NCBI GenBank assembly: GCA_950295325.1
Contig: OX485807.1
Coordinates: 13,417,001 to 13,481,000, forward strand
From: Polytrichum commune
Taxonomy: Eukaryota > Streptophyta > Polytrichopsida > Polytrichales > Polytrichaceae
Length of the DNA stretch: 64,000 nucleotides
Direction of reading: 5' to 3'
The position numbers were made by a program, and so were the translations under genes. Positions 24,270 to 35,100 of the stretch are shown here, in pieces. The stretch's first letter is position 1, and each line of letters starts with the position of its first letter. The notes under the pieces were generated by a model. The model ran no database searches. It worked only from the letters and a program-made list of their open reading frames with translations, and had not been told where the DNA came from.

Positions 24270-27200
24270 TTAATGACGTTTGAATGAAGGGGGACAACGT
24301 TTGGAGGGTTCAGGTGATCCGGGAGGTAAACAATCTCTTCCCGGAGGAGGAGCAGCTGATGCCTGCAGACATGAGGAAAAAAAATAAAGCAACTATAAGG
24401 AAATGAATTTATTAACCCTTTAAGCGCCCACAAGACCCAAAGGATGACTCGCAAAAAAAATAGAGAAAAATCTAAATTGATGTTGATTCCATCTATTTTT
24501 CTATTATCTCAAGGAAACCACACCATGTATATGAATAACTTTAAAAGTATCTATATATGAACACTTTTGGAGTGGTCCATATGTTGCGAAATATTAGTGG
24601 TCGACACACCAATATGGAACTATTTCAATCATAGTTAACCTAAACATCACTGGCCTTCACATGGTCAAAGGAAAAGAAAAAGAGAGGGGGGGGGGGGTCT
24701 TACTATCTTCCCAATTTCTCGCATGACAATTTGAGGCAAGTTTTTCCCAACTTGCTCCACAATACGAGTCAATTGAGGGCCCATTGTCCCATTTGTGGTG
24801 AAGGTGACCATCTTCAAAATCTCATTGAAAGAACCCAAGGTAAGTGCACATTGGGTATGGTTGTGTTACACCAAACTTCACAATAATGAACTACAATTGG
24901 TGGAGTACAAAATCAGGAAAGGTTTTTATGATGGTTCATAACATTATTTAGTACCGCAAGCATGCTTTATGGACCCTACATATTCCAAGACTATCACTTC
25001 CGAATCAAACTTTTGCAAATTCAAGGTTCTTTCAACTTTCAATTTGAATACATAGCAGTCTCATGTCTTTCTTTCAATTGGACTATCAAGCCTCTATCTC
25101 ACAAAGGCCATTGCACTTCATCACTCTAGAGAGTTAGCCTTTTCGTCGCCATTTTGATATACTTCTAACTTATTCTCATTGAGCCTTTTGTCTTCCCACA
25201 CTTCAAAAGCAATTTCCTTTCATAGGATACACCATGCTCGGTTTGACTAGGAATAAAAAGAGCACAAATGCACTCTACTCATCAATATTTTATTATTCTC
25301 AACACACACATTTGTACATATGAATACACTATCTAGATTGTAATGAAGTGTTGGCAACATCATACTAACCTCCGAAGGCGCTCCTATTGCATTTCCCACT
25401 TTCAAGTGAGTGAACTCAAGTGAAGTGTTGCCGTTGTTTTGTGGACAAGAAGGTGGCGATCCATTGGTGATGCAGAAATTCCCTCTTTCGGAGCCTGATT
25501 TGTTACATTTTCCGTACTTATCAATCACTTTCTGGTGGGCAAATCAAGGCAAGCAAATGCACATCATGAATGTCTCCAAAAGTTTTCGATGACTCGTAAG
25601 CATATTGGAAGTCAAGAAAAACTAAGCTCATGTAGTACATCAAAAGCGTATCAAAGTCCACCAAAGGCAAATTAAAGGTTTTGGGATTGCCAAGAGCCTA
25701 GCTACCAAGTTTACATGCTAAGAGCACTAAGTTACAAGCAGATGAGACCTAAGCAACAATATATAGATGTTGCTTAGGTCATGTGCCACTTGAAAAACTA
25801 AAAAATCTACCATTGGAGTAGATTTTAGTATTAGCATACAAGTCCTTACGCAATCATCCCACGTCGATGAAAGAACAATGCAAATCTATTGATGTGCGAG
25901 ATTTGTAGAATTTCTAGTTACATAAGACAAGGTTCTAGTGCCATAGGTGAATTGTTTGGGACTCGTATGCTTGTAGTGTTTGGGAGAACATTTACAAGCG
26001 CAAGACGGGTTGTCTAGGTCTCATCTGCTAGTAGTGGAGTGTGTCCATTAGACTGGGCAAGATTAGTTTTGTTGCCATCAACTTTCTAGGCTTTACAAGG
26101 TATGATGACGTGCATGTCCCTCGATTATGATCAAAAGTTGTTCATTGTTCATTGATTAAGTTGCAGAGGACCTCATTTTGGAGGTCTTGCACGGGGGGAT
26201 CACTCCATTGTCAAGTTGAACACCACGTGCGACCAAAAAAAATCTTCTTTTGGTAAGTTGCACCACCAAAATAGGTCAAAATTTTATCAATTGTTTTTCA
26301 TGAGTAGATATACACAGTACCTATGACATAGTTAAAAGTGGTAACTAAATTTGATGATTTGTTTGTTTCATAAAACATACCGTTTCTAACTAGAATGACA
26401 CAGAATTGAACTAAAACAATTACTAAAAAAAATAAAGATGACTCAAAATTTCAAAAAAATATACAAAAGATACTATCAATGGTTATGTATATGTAGAAAA
26501 AATATCATAAATTTTAAAATTATATATGGCATGTAATATAGGGGTAGCAAACTTTGTCCGCACGTGGTGTCAACTTGACAATGAAGTGACCTCCCCGTGA
26601 GGTCTTGGCCAAGTGAATCTTCACAACGGATCAATAAGCAGTGATTTTTTGGGATAATACATGTTGAGACAAGCATGTCCTTTACCTTATCAAACCTAAA
26701 AACAAATGGTCACTACAAACATATGAGTCCTAGGCAATTGTCCTACATCATTGAAAAATCTTCAAATCCACCACAGCGATAGTGGATTTGCATATTTATT
26801 TCACCAATGCAAGATGATTGCCTAAGACTCATATGTTGATGGTAAGTAGTGAGAAACTTCACTTGGTCTTGTGAGCACGTCCTTATGCTATTCATCATTT
26901 GTTCATTCAAGTAAAATAAGTTGCATGATCGTAGAAAAGTACAAGATGTTAGTAACGGGTTTAATGAAAACTTGTCTAAGATCTTGTGTGACAGATTAAT
27001 AAGATGATTTAACTCAACTGGCCGAACTTAGAGTAGAAAAAAGAAAAAAGAAAAAAGAAAAACGGTTATCCTCAAAAGGAAGTATACACTAACCTTACTT
27101 AGGTATGTTTATTACACAGTAATGAAACATCAAGACTTGATGAATGTTCTTATGAAGCAATTGAACATGTGAGAGGTGGTCCTTGAGGTAAGTTATCATA

Positions 27201-29161
27201 CCTGCATACTAAATTCTGCATATTCTAGGTCACGCCGTTTTTGGTCTAGGTCGCACTCAAATTCTCTAAGAATGTCTTGTGGGCATTTGTTTTTGTCCTT
27301 CTCATTTGACTTTGGAACATGTAATTGTTTTGTTTCTGTTGGTTGTAGATTGTGAACAATACATGACATGCCAACACCCCGTTAAGTAAGTGTATTGACG
27401 TGCTTCATCCACACCAAGTCTAATGTATGGAAAGTAATGGTGGTCTAGTATATAAGTGAATGCATGGTTTTCATAATTAACATCTATTATGCTTTATATA
27501 AAAAAAACCTATTTATGGATATCAAAACTGTAATTCTAGTCAAATATTGCTATCTAGTGGGTATTTCAAGGTGAGAGAATCCTTGTATACCCGACTTGTT
27601 ATTTGGGTCAATACCATCATTCTTAATCTTATTGATAGTGCGACAATTTTGTCTAGGTATGGAGGTAATTGCATGGTATGTAGATCTAGATGACATTGAA
27701 ATCCAAAAAACTCTCAAATATCCATACCCTACATGTATCAAAAAATTCAAAATCCTCATAATAGATACCCAAATGATATTAAGTAAAAACAATACCATAT
27801 CACGTTGGTGTAAACATGTACCCATGCCATACTATCATTTCAAGCACTTTCTTGCCAATATTGATTCAATTTGAATGCCACGTCTAGTTTAGTACACGTT
27901 CCAACCAACCATTGTATGGCATGTGGCGCCCTCATTTGGGGGGGGATGTTGTGTTGCAACTGACTAATATGGGTACTGCAATATAATATCTTATTGATTT
28001 AGGCACTTTGATTGTTGCAAATTGAAACTAGTTTTCATGCCACATCAACTTTGTCCCATGTTCCAACCGACCATTATGGGACATGTGGCACCTTCCTTCA
28101 AGGTAAGAATGATGTTGTATTGAAGTCAATAAGGTACTACAATATATTTACCTTTGAACCTTTTCAAACTTATTTAGAGTTCTTGACATTAGAAAGCGTG
28201 ATTGACATGAGTATAAATTGAATTTTTATGATGCGAAGATTCAATAAAAGTAAAAAAAAATCATTTAGTACGTTCATTGAGCATTTTTTTGGATTATGCT
28301 ACTAGATTATTACACTTACCTCATTCACGCTTTTAAGGTTAACCCTTCAAAGCTTAAGAGGATTTTATTTATTTAAATTTTCTAAATAATAGTTATTAGA
28401 AGGTGGATGGGATGCACACGAAGTCTTGTAACTTATCCAATATTATGTGGTAATAGATGGTATAAGTAACTATTTGTGAGTAAAACTTGGATGTAAAAAT
28501 CTCTATAAGGACCTATCTTTTTTTCATCACAAACATTCCCAATTTCTACGTGCAACCAACAATCGATATTCGTCAACTGAAACTCGAATGCAACATAAAC
28601 ACAAAACATTTGGGAAAAAAAGCAAGTTTCAAGTTTCAAAACTTGTCAAAATAAGAAGCTAGAACGAAGCTTTTGTAGAAGACTTTCATGCACTGAAAAC
28701 AAGTTTTGGACCTTATATTGACTCAAAGTGATTGTAACATGTATTTAACATTCGTTCATATCTCATTTGGATGTACTTATTACAAATCTATAGTTTTATG
28801 AAAATTGACACAGAGTTAATGCTCATCCACTTACAGATGCTTTGGAATACTACCATTTTTCTCAATATCTACCATAGATAACCATTTCTACCATTCTTCG
28901 GATAACAAAAATTTAAGAGAAAGGCACATAATTACATATGTCTCCATATTACCTTTGCTCAAAATTTTGTAATCTTCATGGGCTTGTTGCAACGCCATTT
29001 CCAGATTATGTACTCTTTGCATCATTTCATCATTCCTATCATAGGCCTTGGCAGCTTCAAGAGCAGCATACTTCTCCCTCTCCCTCTCGCATTCAAGCAT
29101 ATTCACTCGTGCCTTCAAGTCTGCAATTCTCTCCAAGTTGGCAGCCAATTCCTCTGCCAAC
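24270..29161 (-). CDS. C-terminal exons 13-17 of the large gene
   Basis: Exon 13 (29161-28953) resumes a coiled coil: LAEELAANLERIADLKARVN, then EREREKYAALEAAKAYDRND and MQRVHNLEMALQQAHEDYK. Exon 14 (27335-27202) joins in phase and reads CPQDILREFECDLDQKRRDL. Exon 15 (25531-25370) starts KVIDKYGKCNKSGSERGNF. Exon 16 (24820-24704) reads ILKMVTFTTNGTMGPQLTRI and IVEQVGKNLPQIVMREIGK. Exon 17 ends PPPGRDCLPPGSPEP...PPSFKRH then TAA. All carry GT-AG borders and phases 2/1/0/0/0 matching their partners, which is why I assign these islands to the same gene although introns of 549-1,670 nt separate some of them. Exon 16's acceptor (caatgag) is weak. Transcripts ending earlier are possible. No domain is recognised in exons 15-17. 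Confidence 0.7.
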
Positions 29162-32100
29162 CTGCGCACAGAGAACAAAAAGTTCATAGCCTCTTTAATA
29201 TTCTACAGGTTACTTGACCCATCTGCAATGACCGAGGAGAACCGACCGCCACACTGTTTTCGTCTAATTAGTCTGGGTTGCCATTCGGAGTTCTGTGTTG
29301 CTATGGATTTTTACCGACATTATCGTTTTTTGACCAACTAAGTTATGTCATATTCTTCGGTGTGCATACTAACTACTCATGTTATTTGGGTAAAGAATGA
29401 TACTCTCGGTAAAGTGTTACGGCATCAACCCACACTGATTAGACAAAACAGTGTAGATAAAGAAAGAACCGGTTGAATTTGAGAAACAACCTGTTGAAGT
29501 TCAAGACTTCAGGAAAATCACCCATCATTTTAGAGGAATCTATGGGAATGTGCCTCAAATTAGTGAAGGAAAAACTGAAAGATCACTAGGATCTTGATCG
29601 ATTACATGCCCAACAATCTCCCCGGACACTGCCCGTCTGTTGGATTGTTAGTATACATGCATTGACTTCAAGATACATATCTGGTAATCTTTCCACAGTT
29701 GGAAATTTTCTTGAAGAGATTGACAGGATGGGAGTGGAGGAGAGAGGATAGCAACCACACCTGACCTGCTTCCTTGTGAAGATCTGCTTCGTGTGGAATT
29801 CCGAGAACCACCTCCGGCCTCTGCAGGGATGCTTGGAATCATTGAGGAGCGCCTTCTCCCATCATCAAGCATCCCTGTAGAAGCTCGCCTTGAGGGTCCA
29901 TACATCTCAAACCCAAAAGGTATGAAGGAATTTCTAGTAGAATAGGCATCACCTGATGCAAAGTCGTATGAGCCCATCATAGGCTCTAAATCCACCTCTA
30001 CACCTTCAAGCAACCCCATCGAGTTTGCATTGAAAAACCCTGAGTTGTTATTACTCGCTAAAAGTGTGTTCCTTTTTGCGTTTGCTTCTCTGATCTCGTT
30101 TTCCAGAATTTCCAGTTTTTCTTGCAGTTGGTCCTGACCCACACCACCACTAACCATTCTTGAGCCTCCTGACATCGCAGTACTCCGCCTGGAGGCTCTT
30201 GCTGTCATAGGCCCACCACCCTGCATGGAAGTGGATGCTCTTAAAGAAGAGTTTCTCATGCTGGGTGCTTCCGAGATACCTTGCACCAGATTTGAGATTG
30301 CAGTGGAGGATGGTTTTCTTGAGGGTATAGCTGTTGAGCTTCTTCTCGAGGCAGTAGCCCCAGCTTCCGCTCCCATGTTACCTGATATTGATGAAGGTCT
30401 TCTCAAAGAAGCACTTCTTGGGATTAGGGCTTCTCCAGTAGGCCTTCGAGATGAAACTCTTTGTGCAAGTGCAGAAGGTCGTTGGCTCGCACTCTCTACA
30501 TTTGCTTGTGTAAAGGAAGGGGCTCTTGAAGGCAGAAGACCATCAACATTGTTTTGGGTCAGTAGGGAAGGCCTTTGTGAATTGGAGGCTGAAATCTGTT
30601 GCGCGAGAGAAGGCCTGGAAGAATTAGTAGGTGCTAATGTAGAGCTTCTTTGCGATGTGCTTCCAAGCAAAGTTGCTCTTGGCAAAAGGGTGTCGGTTGT
30701 TGGATTAGACGAAGCTCTTCTTGAAGCTGGACCAATTTGGTCGTTGGCATCTACGGGTGCCATTGTACTAATTCGAGCTGAGTTTTTTCTAGATGTGCCC
30801 CCTTGACTCGTGGAAGCGTTTCTCACTAGAGACGCTTGACGTGGAAGTTCAACATCCTCATTCTCCGCAACCTCAGGAATAGCTGTGATGCTATTTCTAG
30901 CTACCACCAAATTCTCTTCACCATCTACATTTGAAAACTCTGGAGCCAAAAGAGAAGGGTTCCCACGGGTAATAGTTTGTGAGTATCGTTTGGAAGGGGC
31001 TTTGCCTGCGGCGTACCTTGCGTTGAAAGCTGCTTGTGCATCCTTTAGTTCATTCTCCAACATTTGTTTATCAGCAGCAACCTATTCAATCATTTCGTAG
31101 TTTGTATGATGATTACATTAGTGGTCCCCATTTGTTGAACAGAAAGTAAGGTAGATTTTACATAAGTTATAATACCAAATGTTCATGGTTCGCACTACAT
31201 GCATGCTTGCAATTCAAAACATCTACAAATTACAATTACTGCAAAAATTCAAATGTGTGTTTCTATATGCTTGTGCTGAGTTTCATGAGACTCACAAAAT
31301 TGGTTCCACATGAACTTGCTTAAAAACACCAGATACATTAATATATTTATTCGTCTTTGGTGGTTGTTGCAGATTTTGAAATGAAACAGTAAAATTTGAT
31401 TTTGATAAACTCAATAGAGGAGATTCAATGCTATATATGAATGATGGAAGGATTCCAGGCTGGTTTGTATTCGTCTTATTGTTTCACAGGTAACTTGCAA
31501 CAAATTGCACATGGCTTCAAACCTGAGCAAGTGAATTTCTCAACTCGGCCATTTCATCAGCATCGGCCGCTGCTTTGGCCGATTCGGCTGCCAGAATCTC
31601 ATCTCTCTCCAATGCCAACCTTTCTTTTTCCTCTGCTTCATTTTGCAATTTTTGTAATAATTCGTCTCGCTCAGCTATCAAATCTTCAATGGAAACACCA
31701 TCATTTTGGCTCATTTGCGACAAACCGTATTCCAACCCTGCCACTTGTCCTCTTAAACCTGCTCTTTACCCAAAGAATGTTTCCCAATGTTGGGATCGGG
31801 CTCGAATTATGGGATCCGACGTTTCAAATATATGGATATAAGTGGATTCGGCTCCCTTAGGGAAAAATATATGAATGAAGCAGAGCCTCTTTGCCCGTAG
31901 GCTACTGCCACCTTTCAATACAAACGCTCCAACTTTGCATACTTTTATACATTGGAGCCAAACTTGATCATGTTGGTGCAAAAGTTTCAAGACGGAATCA
32001 CCTGCAATGGTTTCTCTTGCTTCAGCAACTACATTGTTTGAATGAAGAGAGGCAGCTTCTGCTTGCAACCTAGCCTCTTCTAACTTCCTAGACAGTTCCA

Positions 32101-35100
32101 AGATTGCAGCATCCGCTAACCTACGACTTGCTTCGATTTGGATTCTAATTTCTTCGGTTTCCTTCCTTGCTTCCGTGGCTCTTCTCTTAGCCTCTTCTAA
32201 TTCTTGTGATAATGCAGCTTTTGCAAAGTCTGCAAGTGTTTTGTTAGCTTCAGCTTGCTCATTGCTTTCCTCCAATTTTTTTCTTGCATCTTCTAATTGC
32301 TTGGCCAATTTATCGATTTCATTGAGTTCAAGTCGAGCATCTTCCAGTTGCTTTGACAAATCAATCCCAGCGTTTTTTGCATCATCTAGGTCTTTATATA
32401 AACCATTCAACTCGTTCTTTGCATCTTCTAGTTGCGTTGCCAAGCTTGTGGAATCTGCGGTTGAGCGATTTACTTGATTACTGGCGTCTTCCAATTGTTG
32501 CGCGAGTTGATTTCCTCGACTCTTTGCATCCTCTAGTTCCAAGGCCAAGTTGGTTGCTTCATTTTTCAGATTGGAAACTTGGTTGGTCAAGTCATCAACT
32601 TGCGTGCCGAATTCAGCCGTGCGTTGTAACTCAGCATCTGCATTATTCTTGAGGTTCTCATTTGCTTCTTTAAGTGCCTCATTTGCAACCTTCAAAGCTT
32701 CTTCCAAGTCACTGGCTTTCTGGAGAAATTCATTCCGCATTGCCTCAAATTCTTCATCTTTGTCTTGGATGTTCTTACTTGCTTTGTCTGAAGCCTCTTG
32801 TAATTGTGCCTTTGCATTTGCTAATTCTCCTTCTAGATCTGAAAACCCATAACTGACATTGTTTTATGCCGAAATATGATTATTTCCACATTCCTCACTT
32901 CATTCTACGACACAAAACTTTAGAATTCAAAAATAATGAAGCAATGACGGTGTTCATATGTATGTTGAGGTGTATCAATAAATATGGTCGATTCTACAAT
33001 CCCCAAAATCAAAATCATATCTAAGGTGTGTCATGAACTATTTTCTTGTGCTTACAATAGGGACCTTGGAATTTTGAGCGGCACACATGATAATTGTAAA
33101 CCTAAATATCTTCGAGCAATGAGCAAGTCACATGTCAATGGGTGCACCCTTTCGTTTGCGTAAAGCATTTGTTTTTTGGGATTTGAGGCTTCTAAGCTTA
33201 CAAATCACATAGGTGAAACATTGAAGAGCTATAGAATGGTGTGTTGCACCCACAATAAGATCAATTCCCTCACAAACAACATAAAATGGGAGGATGAGAT
33301 TGCAAAATCATCATGCAATTTAGTGCTTTCATTTTTTTTTTCTTCGTTATGTGCAATCCCTAAAAGGAAAGTCAATTGAAGTAATGCTAATTTTTTCCAT
33401 TTAAAATTTTTTGATTGCTAGTTATGATTCAGGTTTATGATGCGAGCATGATAAAGTGAATTTTTTAATTATCATAAGAGACAGTTTACGTAGGAATAAG
33501 GATATATTCAGTCGCTTGTTGTAATTTCATAAACACACATAAAGTTATATAGCTATATAGATATATATTTTCTTTTGAGAGAAAGTTTATGTATGTAAGG
33601 GGAGGAAATGATATTAGGCATGGTTCTATACATTTTACACTAATAATAAATTTAAATGAATATAGTGAAGCACCTGCAACTTGTTGGTTTAAGGTTGTCA
33701 AGGCATTATTTGCAACTTCTGCATCCTTCTCTAGTGCATCGATCTTTGCTTCCAAATCAGTTTTCTCATTTTGAAGTTTTTGAAGTTGATCTTCAACATC
33801 CTATTGCAACAAAGCATTTTAAATTGGAAAATTATCATCAACTTCATGTAGAGAAAATTAAATGCAAATTCTCATGTGCACAATATCATGAATTTTAATG
33901 GTCTAAGATCTCTCCTAAGATCATGAAAATGCTTTAAATTATCTTATTCTCTCATACATGTTGCATGTTTCTCATGCATAGAAATTGCTTCATCATTTGT
34001 TTAAAATTATTGATTTCATCTAATATCAATGATACTGGAAATCATGATATTATTTGGTTGCAAAGTACGTAGGCTAGAGCTCTTTCAAAGACTCCAAGAT
34101 GTTTTTTCAATATTATTTGACAAACCTGCAATTTTTTTTGTGATTCAGCAAGAACACCCTCTGAGGTTGTTTGGGCATTTTTCAACTCCCCTTTGGCATT
34201 TTCTTGTTCTTTTTTTATTTGCTCTAGGAGCCTCGCAATCTCATCCTCCATTGCCTTCTTTTTTGTTTCAGCAACATTTTTGGCATCTTCTCTTTCTTTA
34301 TCCATTTGTTCTCTTAGTCGTGCTAGTTCCGCATTCACAACATCCTTATCATTTAGATTTTTGGATGCAAAGTCTCTTTCTTTTCGCATTTGTTCTTTCA
34401 ATCTTGCCAATTCTTCTTCTGCTGATTTTTTGGTTTCATCCAACTCTTTTTGCAATCTTAATCTCAAGTTTTCTAATTCTTCTACATTACTTGAAACCTT
34501 TGCTGCATCTTTTTTGTCTCGATCCATTTGCTCTTTCATCTTTGCTAGTTCATCAGCTGCTTTTTCCTTCGATGCATGTAGTTCCTTTTGTAGTCCTTCT
34601 AAAATAGTAGAAAGATTTTTTGATGCATCATCATTTTTCTCCATTTGTTCTTTTAACTTTGCAAGTTCTTCTTCTCTTGTTTTTTGGGTTTGTTGGTCTT
34701 TTTTTGCTTGGTCCTTCAGTCTGTTAATTTCTTCTTCCAATTTTTTTTGCTTGGTTTCACTTGCATTGCCATCTTTCTCCATTTGTTCTTTTAGACGTGA
34801 TATTTCTTTCTCAAATTTTGTCTTTTCATCTTGTGCACCCTTGTTTGCTTTCTCAAGGTCTTTTTGGATGGAGCTGCTTTTTTCTTGAGTTTCCTTAAGA
34901 GCTTGTTCATTATTTTTTAAGTTTTCTTCCAGCTTTGCAATTTTTTGATCCTGCACAAGAATCCTACATTTATCTTTCGACTATAGATAAGTGTCCCAAC
35001 AAGTGGAGCAACTAAAGGGCATTTTAGGTTTTTAGGTTACAACAATATACCTTTTCTGTTTGTGACTGCTTACTCAAACCCTCTTGTGCATCCTTGTCTT

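Noticed and set aside
28433-28639. Extra exon of the large gene between exons 13 and 14
   Set aside because: The ORF lacks splice borders in phase, and exon 13 joins exon 14 directly in phase.
30225-30806. 193-codon plus-strand ORF opposite exon 12
   Set aside because: It is the antisense shadow of the Ser/Arg-rich exon; the minus strand fits a larger spliced gene.
34029-34888. Plus-strand ORFs of 192 and 231 codons opposite exon 8
   Set aside because: They are shadows of the coiled-coil coding strand: the Lys/Glu codons of the sense strand read as Phe, Leu and Ser on the other.
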